Below, one piece after another: positions 10,824-21,227 of a stretch of DNA of 64,000 nt. A program made the position numbers and the translations under genes. This DNA comes from Chalciporus piperatus. Taxonomy: Eukaryota; Basidiomycota; Agaricomycetes; Boletales; Boletaceae. How positions within the stretch are numbered: position 1 is the stretch's first letter; every line of letters starts with the position of its first letter. The notes under the pieces are model-generated. The model was not told the origin of the DNA, searched no databases, and saw nothing but the letters and a program-made list of their open reading frames with translations. The stretch is taken from NCBI GenBank assembly GCA_038093975.1, contig JBBPTG010000016.1, positions 1-64,000 of the forward strand. The letters run 5' to 3'.

Positions 10824-12188
10824 TATAGTATAGAGTGGTATCTTTGTTCGGTGTTCTAGAATCTATCTCGCCTCACTCAGAGAGCAGTGTTCCCACTATT
10901 GTTCAATGATTTCTGGATGATGGTCAAGCTGTCCAAGCTTCTAGCAATTATCTCGAGTCACCAAACATACCCCTTCCCCTGTCAATGATCACAAGAAATC
11001 AATTCAGCCAGGCATTCATATGATTTGGAAACATGTTCCCAATGGTTTATCAACTCTTTGAATAGATTGGTAACAATTCCGAGACCATCCAGATTGTTTC
11101 TCGTGGTATTCTGAGATTCATTCTCTCTCCTCCTAAGGACTGATTTTTCTGGACCTCCAGAAGGATGCCAGGGACCTGAAAAGACTTGTCCCTACTGTTG
11201 TTTAACCCTCTCTAGATGATGGCAAAGCTCCCTAAGCTTCTGCTATTTATTTCGAGGCTCTGTCCAAAACCCTCCCCCCCTGCCAATGGTTACAAGGAAT
11301 TAATTCAGCCAGGCATTCCCATGACCTGGAAACATATTCCCAAGGGTTTATCAACCCTACGAATCCATTGGTAACAATCCTGAGACCATCCAGATTTTTC
11401 TTGATGGTGTTCTGGAATCCATCTCCTCCTCCCCCCCAAAACCGATTTTTCTAGCGCTCCTGAAGGATGCTAGGGACCTGAAAAGACTTGTCCCTACTGT
11501 TGTTTAACCCTCTTAGGACGATGGCAAAGCCCTCTAAGCTCCTGCTATTTATTTCGAGTCTTCATGCATACCTCCTCCCCCCTGCCAATGATCACAAGAA
11601 ATTAATTCAGCCAGGCATTCCCATGACCTGAGAACATGTTCCCAAGGGTTTATCAACCATCTGAATCCATTGGTAACAATCCCGAGACCATCCAGATTTT
11701 TCTTGATGGTGTTCTGGAATTCAGCCCCTCCCCCCCCAAAACCGATTTTTCTAGCGCTCCTGAAGGATGCTAGGGACCTGGGTAGACCTGTTCCTACCGT
11801 TCTTCAACCCTCTGAAGACGATGGCAAAGCTCCCTAAGCTCCTGCTATTTATTTCGAAGCTCTGTCCAAAACCCTCCCCCCTCCCTTCTCAAGACATGTA
11901 CGAATTAATTCGACCAAGCATCCCTATGGTCTGGAAACATTATTCCGGGGGTTTCTCGACCCTCTGAATCCATTGGTAACACTTCTGAGACCCCACGTAT
12001 TTATTTCGTGTCGATATCAACATATGTCCCCATACCACCTTGTTTGATTTTTATCTCGAGAACGAGACCACGGATTTTCATGATTGTTAGCTCAAAATGA
12101 TCCCACAGATGTGCTCTATCCAGCCCCACAAAGAGATTCCACAAATAAAAAATTGACTTTGTATCTTAATTCCAGGATGACCATATAA
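10584..12188 (+). repeat. 1,605-bp duplicated block, copy 2
   Basis: Near-identical to 1840-3444. The left junction is immediately after ATAGTCTCAT. The right junction is immediately before a copia-like fragment. It includes the ~300-bp tandem repeats. Confidence 0.93.
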
Positions 12189-12530
12189 GTTAACATTCAC
12201 CTCTCCTCATAGGGGTTTCTGTCTTGATTTCCTGACATGTTGCGCGTTGTAGGCTTCGTTCTGATACCACGGCAAAGGTGTAAAGTGGGGTTCAAGAGTA
12301 GGTACGACCGTCGAACCAGCAGCGGCCTTGTGTTATTGCAATCTCCTCCGAGATTCACAACACGCTTGTTGTCAGGTGAGCTAAGTTTTTAGGTCAGTAC
12401 CATATTGTCGGAGCTTGTTGATACGGTCTCGAACTATCGCCTGAGCTAAGCAATACTACGCTTCACATTATTGCCAGGGTCGTTGTTTTGATGTTTACGA
12501 CACGAAGCAATCCAAACCCTTGGCTCCTTA
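12189..12530 (-). mobile_element. Truncated copia-type LTR retrotransposon 5' end
   Basis: On the minus strand, TGGTATCAGAAC (12269 to 12258) resembles the initiator-tRNA-Met primer-binding site TGGTATCAGAGC of copia-type elements. About 20 nt further a short frame starts with ATG at 12238 (MSGNQDRNPYEER, then a stop at 12197-12199), as expected for the beginning of gag. It is cut off exactly where the 1,605-bp block begins at 12188. DNA upstream on that strand (about 12275-12530) would be the LTR, but I could not identify its TG/CA ends. This rests on one motif plus its position. Confidence 0.45.
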
Positions 12531-12775
12531 TGTATTGTAGCTTGCCACTCCGCCAGTCAGTATTTTCATTCGTGCGATCATTATTTTCCTACTACCGAGT
12601 CTCCAACGGATTCGGACAGAACAAAACATTGTATTTTGTGGGTAGGTACAACATTTAATACTGTGTATTCGATGATGACATGACTTTCGGTTTGTGATAC
12701 AAGATACAGAATGGGAATCGTAATTAATGAAGGCGGGCTGCACGACGAAGCAAGCGACGCGGAGAGAACATTGTA

Positions 12776-15700
12776 TCACGTCCAGGCATTGACGCGGTCG
12801 TCGATATCTTCCGCAGGAGCAGTCGTGGGGCGTTTGCGCAGGTTTCTCGGATCTCGCTAGATAACGAGTTTGATTTTTGCATGCGAGATAATAACGAAGC
12901 GTTGCTCACCTTTTCCCTTTGCTTGTTCTGTCTCCTTAGGATCTCCCTCTTGAGACGAGAGCGACGCTGAAGATGCGGCACGCTTCTTTTGCTGTCTCGC
13001 TGGAGTGTTGGAGGAGGAGGACGGACGGGCGATTGAGGTAGAGCGTAACGATCGTGGTGGTTGGGCGCGAGGGGGAGACGCTAATGCTCCAACACTACCG
13101 AACCCATCCTCCTCCGCTGCAGTTGTGATTTAATTTCTGTCGGTCGTGCGGAAGAAATGACTTACGGAATGCAGGAGACTCGGATCTTCCGTCGTCTGTG
13201 CTCTCTTTCTCTTTGTCGCGTCTCATGTCCAGATCTGCGAGGACTTGTTGCTCGAAACCTAGGTGTTAATGAGTATGATAGGTTAGAGTTAGAAATGAGC
13301 GATGTACCGTCAAGTTGACTCGAGGTGATGGTGGGGTGCGCATCTGTAAAGAAATGGTGAGTACATAGAGACATGATCACCAGATGTATACGAAACGACG
13401 ATCATACGACACCACGCAATAATCGAAAACGAGGAATTGCGTGGTTTCGGTGGACTAGCCATATCGCGCAATTCCGGGAAATGAGGAATTGCGTGGTTTC
13501 GGTGGACTAGCCATATCGCGCAATTTCGGATTTTCCGAAATTGCGCGATATGGCACTTCGAGGAAATATAAGGGTAAAACTTACATGGCATGGTCGACGA
13601 AGGTTGGGTTGGCACAACCTGGGCGTCGGTGGCCGTCGGTGGAGCTGGTGGAGATGGAAGGCTCGTGTGAATCTCTCTCACCGGAGAAATCACCATCGCG
13701 TGAGGGTCGTCTTCAGCCTCATCGCTGTCAGTCTTCTCAGCATCAGTGACTGCGGCGCTGACAACTTTCTTGGCGTTTTCGAGCGCCTCGTTCTCCTCCG
13801 TTCGTGTCAGCACTACGAAGTTGCGTGTGCGTGGAGCATTCTCCTCGTCAGGATCTTCTTCCGTCTTCACTTTGCCGTCCGCCGCGTAAGCGTACTTGAG
13901 CGACAGCATCTCAGATTTAGGCAAATGGTTGCCTGGCCTGTCGACCCAGTCCGCACGTTCCGGGTTGCGTTGCTTCCACGCATTGACTGATATCGCCTGC
14001 CCGAATACACTGTGTTAGTATCGTCGCCCAATACACTTCATGAATATACTTACATCCACCAATGTTTTGATGTGGCCGTGAATCTCCGTCGTGATTTGCG
14101 GTAAGACGGCGTAGGACTTCCGAGGCATCGGACTGATGACGTCCCAAGCGCAATCCAGAGCTTCTAGCGTCCTCACTATGCGTTGGACATCCTGCGTCTG
14201 AGTCCGCCGCATATTTTCGCGCTGAACTAACATCAGGCCTGCATCCATATCGAATTGCGTTTCCGATGCCGCGTCCTTGTCGAACGTGAGTCCGTCCGCC
14301 CAACGAAAGTTACTGAGGCTCGTGGTTCGTGCCACGAGCTTTCCGCTCATATCCAGCGTCCCCTGCCGCATCGTCCGACTTTTGGAGATCGTCCGCCAGG
14401 CCGTGGTGATCTCCTCAACCTTCCATCGTAAATAACCAGCCGCGCTTTCCGGCATCGCGAGGAGGGATGGACGGTAGGAGCGCACCAGCGCATGTTCCGT
14501 AATGCACATCTGACCGAGCGTCGACAAGAACCGCGAGCGCGATTTGCCTTGAATCGTGATCCACTCGACCGCGTGATGTTCGAGGAAATACTGACCGCGG
14601 AATACATCCACCAGAGTCTTGGACGTGACCTTCGACATCAGGTCGCTCGGGCCATCGAGGGGAGGTAAGAAGCGAATCGTCTTCAGTTCTTCCCGACGCT
14701 TCAGCCACGCCCTTGCCTCGTTGCCTAGCGTGTTGCACGCCTCCTGCAGCTCCAACTCGAGGGCCTTCTTCCTAGCGGCCAACGTCTCCCGCTCCGCGCT
14801 GGTCAGTAGACGTGTGCTCTGACGCTCTTCTCTCGCCTCCTTCTGGTCCTCGTTTTCTACTCCCTCGTCCTGGTCCTTGTCTTCCTCCATCTCTTCGTCG
14901 TCCAGCTCCTCAGCCTCCTCATCGTTGTTGTCGTCGTCGGAATTGATGTCGTCGTCGTCCTCCGCCTTTGCCTTCCCTTTATTCGACTTCGACTTCGACT
15001 TCGTCGTCGTCTTCGTCTTTCCCTTTCCTTTCGGCTTCGGCGTCGATTTGAGTTGCCCCTGGGGCTTCGATGTGGTGGTGTCCTTCTGTTTCGCTGGGCT
15101 GAATAACTTCGCCAAGGCTGATTGAGTTCGTGCGCGATCCGGAATGCCACAGGAGTCGATGTGGAGTGCGAGGTGTAAGAAAGCAGGGAATTCTTCGAAG
15201 GGTAGTGTCAATAGCTTGTATGTACATCGTGTCAGTTCGTTGATATTGTAATGAGTAAATGCGAAACATACTGCGAGTCGGCATAAGTAACGTTTGTCTC
15301 GAGCAAACGAGGGGTGGATCATGATTGAGCGTTGCATCTCCATTGTCGGTGAGGAGTGAGTAAGAATGGTGCCTTGGATCTTTGGATAGAGACAGAACGG
15401 CGCGAACCAAGCTGCGTACTGTAACAAACCCGTCAGTGGCCAAACCGCGCAAAAACGCAAAATCCGTTTTTGCGCGATTCGACCCATCGCCCAAAATACT
15501 GGTTATGTACTTACCTCCTCGATGGCGCGCGTGATCATTTGTAAGTTCTGTGTCATCCGGAGATAGACTCCGGCGGTGAGGAAGGGGAAATTCCTGACAT
15601 ACGACTCTTCTTCCTCGGCGACCGAGACATTCATGACGACCGCCATTTTCGCCGCACAGTTGTCTAGTGCCAACTTGGCGTCCGAATTGAGGTCTTTGTA

Positions 15701-17463
15701 GTACTTGGTTGACGCTATCGAGTCCACGTAGTTCTTCACCACGGCCGGTAATGCAAGCTCCCATGCCATCAGCGCCTCCTCCCATACCGGGTCGCCGAGG
15801 ACAGCAAAATGTGACGCAATGAGAGGAGCGTTGAGAGTGTCTTCGAAATGCAAATCCAGGGCTTCCAGAAGCCCAGTCGTTAGCGCCTCCTTGACGAACG
15901 TACACGTCTTCATCTCCGCGAAGGCATCCGAAATAGAGTCGGAATCGTCAGTCTGGACCCAGCGTTTGACGCTGCGCGAATCCAGCGAGAGAGAGGTAAA
16001 ACACATGTAGAGTTTTCTCAGATTCAAGTCTGAGAGATATGCCAGTATCTGGCGCGACATTCGTTAGTAGTTGAATTCCAATAACTTGTGAATAATAAAG
16101 TCCTTACACCGCCGTATGACGACCTCATGTCGTCCCAGTATTTGTTGAGCATGAACGATGGCCGCGAAAAGAAATGTTCGCTAGACGGATGCAGAGTACC
16201 CAACATCTTGAATACCAGTTCCTTCGATAAAAGTTCTTGCTGTTTCAGGTAGTTCGTATTCTTGCTCCGGTGTTTGTCTGTCAAAAGATCGTCCTCGATA
16301 TTCTTCCATGTCTTGTTGTCGTCTACCGTTTCTTGCCATCGCATGAAGAGTCCTTCCTTCGGCGATTCCACGAATGAATAGTGTCGCTCGTTGAGAGATA
16401 GGTATCGGCCGACTGCCGGGGCAATTTTGTCTGAAGAACATGTTGGTAAGTCGTCGATGATACAAATAAAACGAGATGTGCCGTATCGCGCAATTCCTGA
16501 TTTTCAGGAATTGCGCGATTCCGGGTCTGGTCCGGAATCGCGCAAAAACGCAAAAAATGGAATTGCGCGATCCCGCAGTACCCCCGAAAAAGACTATAAC
16601 TGTAGCTACTTACCGCTATCGTACAGTTGTACCATCCACTGGCCTTTGAATGCAGTCTGCCGTTTGATTTGCTCCAGCTGCGGCTTGAGATACTTGTTGT
16701 ATTCTTCAATCTCACCGATGTCGTCGTCGTGGTAGGTCGTGTTGGCGATGTCCGCCATTTGCGCCTCAACAGCGGCCGCTCGCGCATCCATGTAGGCAAG
16801 CCAGAGCTCCAAGGCCGCGATGCGGTGTTGGCCTCCTGCTGCAAAGATCACCGGTGACGCGTCGCTCGCTTTCAGCTGAAGGAGCGGAAGCTTCTCCCGC
16901 AGGTTTCGATTCGTCGTCTCGTAACTTCCTTCCTCGAGTAGGTTTCGCTTCAGCACCAACGGAATCGCATGTTTCGCACCGAATCTGTGTACCAGACATA
17001 AGTATACCTTTCACAACAAATAAGTTCACTCACCGGTCTAACCCGTTCACCTGGAACGATTCCAGCAAATGCTTTGCCTCAACAGCGTCCACCACCCGCT
17101 TGTTCCATTTGTGGAATTTGAGTGCGTCGAGGTTCGCCAGCACATCAAATCTAGCGTATCCGATCAACGCCGTTTCGACTTGCTTCTCCATCACCACCGT
17201 CGTCTTCACCTTCTCTTCGAGATCGGCCGTCTCATCGATCGGCCTGGAATCGAGTAGCAGCGTGTTGTTAACTTTCTTGGCCTATACGTCATCATCGTGT
17301 TATTGTACAGATATTGTTAGATCAGTCGCTGTATTGTACAAAAATAGTATTCACAACTCACCCCGCTTTCACCGGCGGTCGCAGCACTGGAGCCTGCAAC
17401 AGCCGCGGTCACGTTTGTGGATTTCCCAGCTTTAGCGTTCGTGTTCTTTTTAGCTCGAGGCAT
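12776..17463 (-). CDS. Large protein with ParB/sulfiredoxin-like GGQHR domain
   Basis: Model: complement(join(12776..12852,12910..13116,13166..13258,13308..13343,13585..13996,14054..15214,15272..15418,15515..16048,16108..16430,16614..16984,17034..17281,17362..17463)), 12 exons, 1,236 aa. All joins keep frame and use GT-AG, often with a CTAAC-like branch site. Residues 1-34 are Ala/Lys/Thr-rich. Residues 74-180 resemble a ParB/Srx-type fold: an LxxSFxxNGL segment (106-115), a hydrophobic strand, then AGGQHRIAALE with GGQHR at 167-171. This matches the GERR (ParB), GGCHR (sulfiredoxin) and DGQHR (DndB-like) boxes. The sulfiredoxin cysteine is Gln here, so sulfiredoxin chemistry is unlikely. Exon 7 encodes a Lys/Ser-rich then Asp/Glu-rich linker; the remainder is helical and unknown. 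Function (DNA binding, nucleotide hydrolysis or nuclease) is inference. Three introns carry palindromic repeats. Confidence 0.75.
13405..13565. repeat. Palindromic GCGCAATT cluster in intron 8
   Basis: Intron 13344-13584 is 241 nt against a usual ~50-60. It holds two tandem copies of a unit with GAGGAATTGCGTGGTTTCGG and CCATATCGCGCAATT, then a long hairpin with arms CATATCGCGCAATTTCGG and CCGAAATTGCGCGATATG around 13508-13553. Confidence 0.85.
15428..15485. repeat. Palindromic repeat in intron 6-5 (15419-15514)
   Basis: The hairpin AACCGCGCAAAAACG / CGTTTTTGCGCGATT occupies most of this 96-nt intron of the ParB-like gene. Confidence 0.8.
16481..16590. repeat. Two palindromic repeats in intron 16431-16613
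   Basis: Two adjacent hairpins, GAATTGCGCGATT-type (ATCGCGCAATTCCTGA / TCAGGAATTGCGCGAT) and a degenerate AATCGCGCAAAAACG / AATTGCGCGATC pair, fill this 183-nt intron. Confidence 0.85.
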
Positions 17464-18017
17464 CTTGATAGCGATGGAAGATGAGAAGACGCAAAAAGAT
17501 GCGATCAAGATTGTGCGGTTTGCGATATCCCACGAAACACCTTCCTAATTTGGACACGGCATGCGACATTTCGTCAGACATGCCGAACCGCGCAATTCTG
17601 GAATTTCAGGAATTGCGCGGTTTGGGGGGGCTGGCGTTATCGTCGAGAATTTTAGTACAACTTTGGTTACAACACTGTACTATACGGATTTTACATTACA
17701 ATCATGAGTACGTCGACGGTTGTGTATAATAACCTCGAGGGGTACGAATCGCGCAATTTCGTGATTCGCGGAATTGCGCGGTTTGGGGGGTTTGGCATTA
17801 TCTTCGAGAATTTTAGTACACCTTGATTACAACATTGTACTATACGGATTTTTACATTATAATTATGAGTACGTCGACGGTTGTGTATAATAACCTCAAG
17901 GGGTACGAATCGCGCAATTTCGTGATTTGCGGAATTGCGCGATTCGGTGTTTCTGGCGTTCGTGAGGTGTCATGACCCTGTTATGAACCTAACCCATTCG
18001 CAAAAAGGGCCTATAAT
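17001..18017. repeat. ~1.0-kb segmental duplication, copy 1
   Basis: Contains exons 1-2 and the upstream region of the ParB-like gene plus a B-type palindromic element. It is repeated at 18237-19255 at an offset of 1,236 bp over the gene part. The 219-bp spacer 18018-18236 is unrelated and holds a perfect hairpin (CGGCGGATGG/CCATCCGCCG near 18199). Confidence 0.9.
17544..18017 (+). mobile_element. Palindrome-bearing element, B-type with duplicated core
   Basis: Corresponds to the second module (3765-4072) of the 628-bp element. Its central ~165 bp, from the hairpin to the GTGTATAATAACCTC string, is present twice in tandem. It has hairpins AACCGCGCAATTC/GAATTGCGCGGTT and AATCGCGCAATTTC/GAATTGCGCG(A/G)TT. 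It ends at TATAAT (18012-18017). It sits about 80 bp upstream of the ParB-like gene start, where it could affect that promoter. Confidence 0.65.
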
Positions 18018-18236
18018 CGAGAAATAAACAGAGCGCAGAGGCCCATCCAGGGCACCGATCTCAACGGCGATTGTTGGAAATCATGCGTAGGGTTCGTGAA
18101 AACGAACTCTAGGCTGATGTGCAGTCGGGCTGAGCGCGGGATTGTGGTGGAAAATGACGAGGGAGATGGGGAGGGGACGGACGAGGGACCGTGGGAATCG
18201 GCGGATGGTCCATCCGCCGGACGTCATATTGATAGT

Positions 18237-18699
18237 AGTATACCTTTCACCACAAATAAGTTCACTCACCGGTCTAACCCGTTCACCTGGAACGATTCCA
18301 GCAAATGCTTTGCCTCAACAGCGTCCACCACCCGCTTGTTCCATTTGTGGAATTTGAGTGCGTCGAGGTTCGCCAGCACATCAAATCTAGCGTATCCGAT
18401 CAACGCCGCTTCGACTTGCTTCTCCATCACCACCGTCGTCTTCACCTTCTCTTCGAGATCGGCCGTCTCATCGATCGGCCTGGAATCGAGTAGCAGCGTG
18501 TTGTTAACTTTCTTGGTCTATACGTCATCATAGTGTTATTGTACAGATATTGTTAGATCAGTCGCTGTATTGTACAAAAATAGTATTCACAACTCACCCC
18601 GCTTTCACCGGCGGTCGCAGCACTGGAGCCTGCAACAGCCGCGGTCGCGTTTGTGGATTTCCCAGCTTTAGCGTTCGTGTTCTTTTTAGCTCGAGGCAT
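18237..18699 (-). pseudogene. 5' fragment (exons 1-2) of the ParB-like gene
   Basis: Copy of the start codon (18697-18699), exon 1, intron 1 and exon 2 of the gene at 12776-17463. It has a few substitutions, for example Val to Ala at codon 18 and a Val to Ala change in exon 2. Homology stops within intron 2, so the GGQHR exon and everything after it are missing. If transcribed it would give only the N-terminal ~116 residues plus readthrough. Confidence 0.85.
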
Positions 18700-18779
18700 C
18701 TTGATAGCGATGGAAGATGAGAAGACGCAAAAAGATGCGATCAAGATTGTGCGGTTTGCGATATCCCACGAAACACCTT

Positions 18780-19255
18780 CCTAATTTGGACACGGTATGC
18801 GATATTTCGTCTGACATGCCGAACCGCGCAATTCTGGAATTTCAGGAATTGCGCGGTTTGGGGGGGCTGGCGTTATCGTCGAGAATTCTAGTACTACTTT
18901 GGTTACAACACTGTACTATACGGATTTTTACATTACAATCATGAGTACGTCGACGGTTGTGTATAATAACCTCGAGGGGTACGAATCGCGCAATTTCGTG
19001 ATTCGCGGAATTGCGCGGTTTGGGGGGTATGGCATTATCTTCGAGTATTTTAGTACTACTTTGGTTACAACACTGTACTATACGGATTTTTACATTACAA
19101 TCATGAGTACGTCGACGGTTGTGTATAATAGCCTCAAGGGGTATGAATCGCGCAATTTCGTGATTTGCGGAATTGCGCGATTCGGTGTTTCTGGCGTTCG
19201 TGAGGTGTCATGACCCTGTTATGAACCTAACCCATTCGCAAAAAGGGCCTATAAT
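18780..19255 (+). mobile_element. Palindrome-bearing element, second B-type copy
   Basis: Copy of 17544-18017 carried by the segmental duplication, with the same duplicated core. It ends at TATAAT-like ATAAT (19251-19255) directly against the broken CCT2 intron. Confidence 0.65.
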
Positions 19256-19259
19256 AGTC

Positions 19260-19542
19260 TCATAACCCTACGTTGTCGAGTTGGATGGATTTGAGGATCG
19301 TGGCACCGTCGTTCGTCACGCTAATGTCCCCCGTTGACATGGACTGAAGAATCTTGTTCATACCCTTTGGCCCGAGGGTGGATTTCACGAGGTCGCCAAC
19401 AGCGAGTGCCCCAACGAAAGAGGAGAGGCGCGCATTTTCCGCTTTTTCTTCGGTCGCCTGTAACGAAGAGTGTCAGCGTCGAATAGTACGAGCAGTCGAT
19501 CGCGAAACGAGTTACTTCTTCGCCAAAAATTTGCATGGACAT
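19260..19542 (-). pseudogene. CCT2: Truncated CCT2 (chaperonin TCP-1 beta) gene, first two exons
   Basis: Exons 19516-19542 (MSMQIFGEE) and 19272-19457 join through a 58-nt intron. They give the characteristic CCT-beta N-terminus: [20 protein letters not shown], the nucleotide-binding [11 protein letters not shown] and [11 protein letters not shown]. Exon 2 ends at LDN followed by GTAGGG, which looks like the donor of the next intron. Only 16 bp of that intron remain before the repeat element; reading through gives a stop at 19260-19262. The other ~450 codons of the CCT ring subunit are not on this strand further left. A CCT subunit is essential, so an intact gene should exist elsewhere. Confidence 0.85.
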
Positions 19543-19733
19543 GGTCGTTAATGGTTAACGCGTACTCGAGCCTGATCAGATCCCAGCATCCTCTCGACCT
19601 CCTCGTGCGGCTTGTTTTCGCTCGGGGTCTCCTCTCGTGCTGTGGCCTTCAACTCCAGTGGGGGGGGGTCTCCGAATCTCGGGCTCGAGATTCGATTCGT
19701 TGTTTTTGGAGCTGCTCGCCATAGTCGCGAGGC

Positions 19734-20132
19734 TCACGCCAACAGCCATTTGGCCAGCGGCACCATTGCCCGGTCCCGCTGCTGCTTCGGCTCCCTTCTC
19801 GTCGACTCGTTTAGCTCCTCTATCGCCCTTCGCAACTCTCGTTTCACTTCTTTCGACCTCTCTGACCTCTCGTCTCGCTTCGCGATGCCTCCCGCTGCTT
19901 CGCTCGTCAACCCTTCGGCTCCGTGACTGGTTGTCGACTGTTTGTACTTTGTTGTAGTCATAGTATTGCCGAATAAATTTGGTAGTCGCTGGAAGATTTC
20001 GTGAGCGGGTTTCGCGGTTTGAATCTGAAGGAAGATGCTGTCAGGGATGGTGTTGGCCACTAGGAACTTGGTCGCAAGACGAGCCGGATATTCCCCTTGC
20101 GGGGCCGGAGATGTGGGTTGAGGCTTTTTCAA
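19734..20132 (-). pseudogene. Copia-type gag (UBN2-like) fragment
   Basis: The open frame contains LATKFLVANTIPDSIFLQIQ and AHEIFQRLPNLF. This fits the pattern of fungal copia gag proteins (IPDS-x-hydrophobic-x-I, then an AxxIWxxL-like segment). The rest is charged, low-complexity sequence. There is no protease, integrase or reverse transcriptase nearby. Bases 19552-19733 show no clear gene. I treat it as a retroelement relic. Confidence 0.45.
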
Positions 20133-20339
20133 CAGACGAAGAGGATGGACAAAGTGGACAATTGACTTCTGTATGACATTTGGTACTTCGGCATTACTGA
20201 CTGGCGGGGGGTATTCGAGGTCTCACACCGACGATTGCCTAATTTAGTTGGCCTTTGGGTACCATCAATTGCAAATTAGGGCGCGAACGTCCGGCTTTCC
20301 ATATTTTTTGAGCTTTCGTCAAGCTTTTGAGTTGCTCAC

Positions 20340-20680
20340 ATCACGCATTTTCTACAGTTGCTTGGACCAAGCGATCGTTCTCGCCGCTGCGATGAATGAT
20401 ATCTTCCCGTTGGTAGAGGTTGTCAGAAGTTACATGGGCGATATGCCCTCGCAAACACTTGGGTTCCGCGAATTTCCTCAGATACTTCCGGTGAGTCCTA
20501 GTAGAAAGAGGCTTATACTCAGGCTCCCTGACCTGAATTGCCGCTGCCATTCGAACTACATGTTCGGAAACCTGGGCTAATCCGCACTCCCCTTCGGTGA
20601 CTGGAACAACCTTGTATTTAGGGTTGCTGTCGTCGTCGATTCATTGGCAGCATTCGCGAAGACGTAAGTATCATCCGAAG
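20340..20680 (+). pseudogene. Decayed carboxylesterase fragment
   Basis: Aligns with exon 8 and exon 9 of the intact esterase at 21228-23669. Shared stretches are CAGTTGCTT-GACCAAGC, AACATCTTCCCGT-like, AGTTA(C/T)ATGGGC-ATATGCCC, TGACTGGAA-(C/T)-AACCTT and GCATTCGC(G/A)A. It has many substitutions and indels and no long open frame. A similar CACATAAGCG upstream phrase occurs at 20761 and 21111. It is a dead tandem paralogue. Confidence 0.75.
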
Positions 20681-21227
20681 AATGCCCATTCGTTTCCACT
20701 CGTTTCCCTGTGTATTTGATGGAGGTTGAGTGTGTTCCTGACGCCCGTCAACCCCATGCTCACATAAGCGTCAGCTGGCCCTCGGTGGCGGTGAAGCACA
20801 GATCATGATGATCATGTAAATGCCTGGAGGTGCCTGGTCAGTCCTCCATCAGACATTATGCTATATTCTGCTTTGGCGTAAAACTCCGAAGAACGTCCCC
20901 ACCGGGCCCACCCGCGAGCCCACGACGAGTGTCGACCATGGATCACTTCCTCAAATGTACCTGCGGACAATACACTGTTTCCTTGATCAAGAGCTCGAGG
21001 CTTGCCACCCTAGGTCCCTTGAAATGCCTTTTACCAGCAGAGGCTATCCCGAGCTTGAAGCCAAGGATGATTCGTTTTTGTGGTCCCCCGTGATCCGAGT
21101 CGCTGTCACACACATAAGCGCGAGTTGGATCACGAGGTCGATATCATGCGGGGAAATAAAATGGGCTGGTCAGTCAGTGTTTGCGATCAAAAAAGTCTCT
21201 CCTCTACATACTCTTGAAACGACCGCC

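Larger units (their letters stand above)
18237..19255. repeat. ~1.0-kb segmental duplication, copy 2
   Basis: Near-identical copy of 17001-18017. It starts inside intron 2 of the ParB-like gene at AGTATACCTTTCAC and ends with the element's TATAAT, next to the CCT2 fragment. Confidence 0.9.

Noticed and set aside
1840..12188. The 1,605-bp direct repeats as LTRs of one retrotransposon
   Set aside because: The block starts in a coding exon, lacks TG/CA ends, and no primer-binding site, gag or pol lies between the copies in the needed place.
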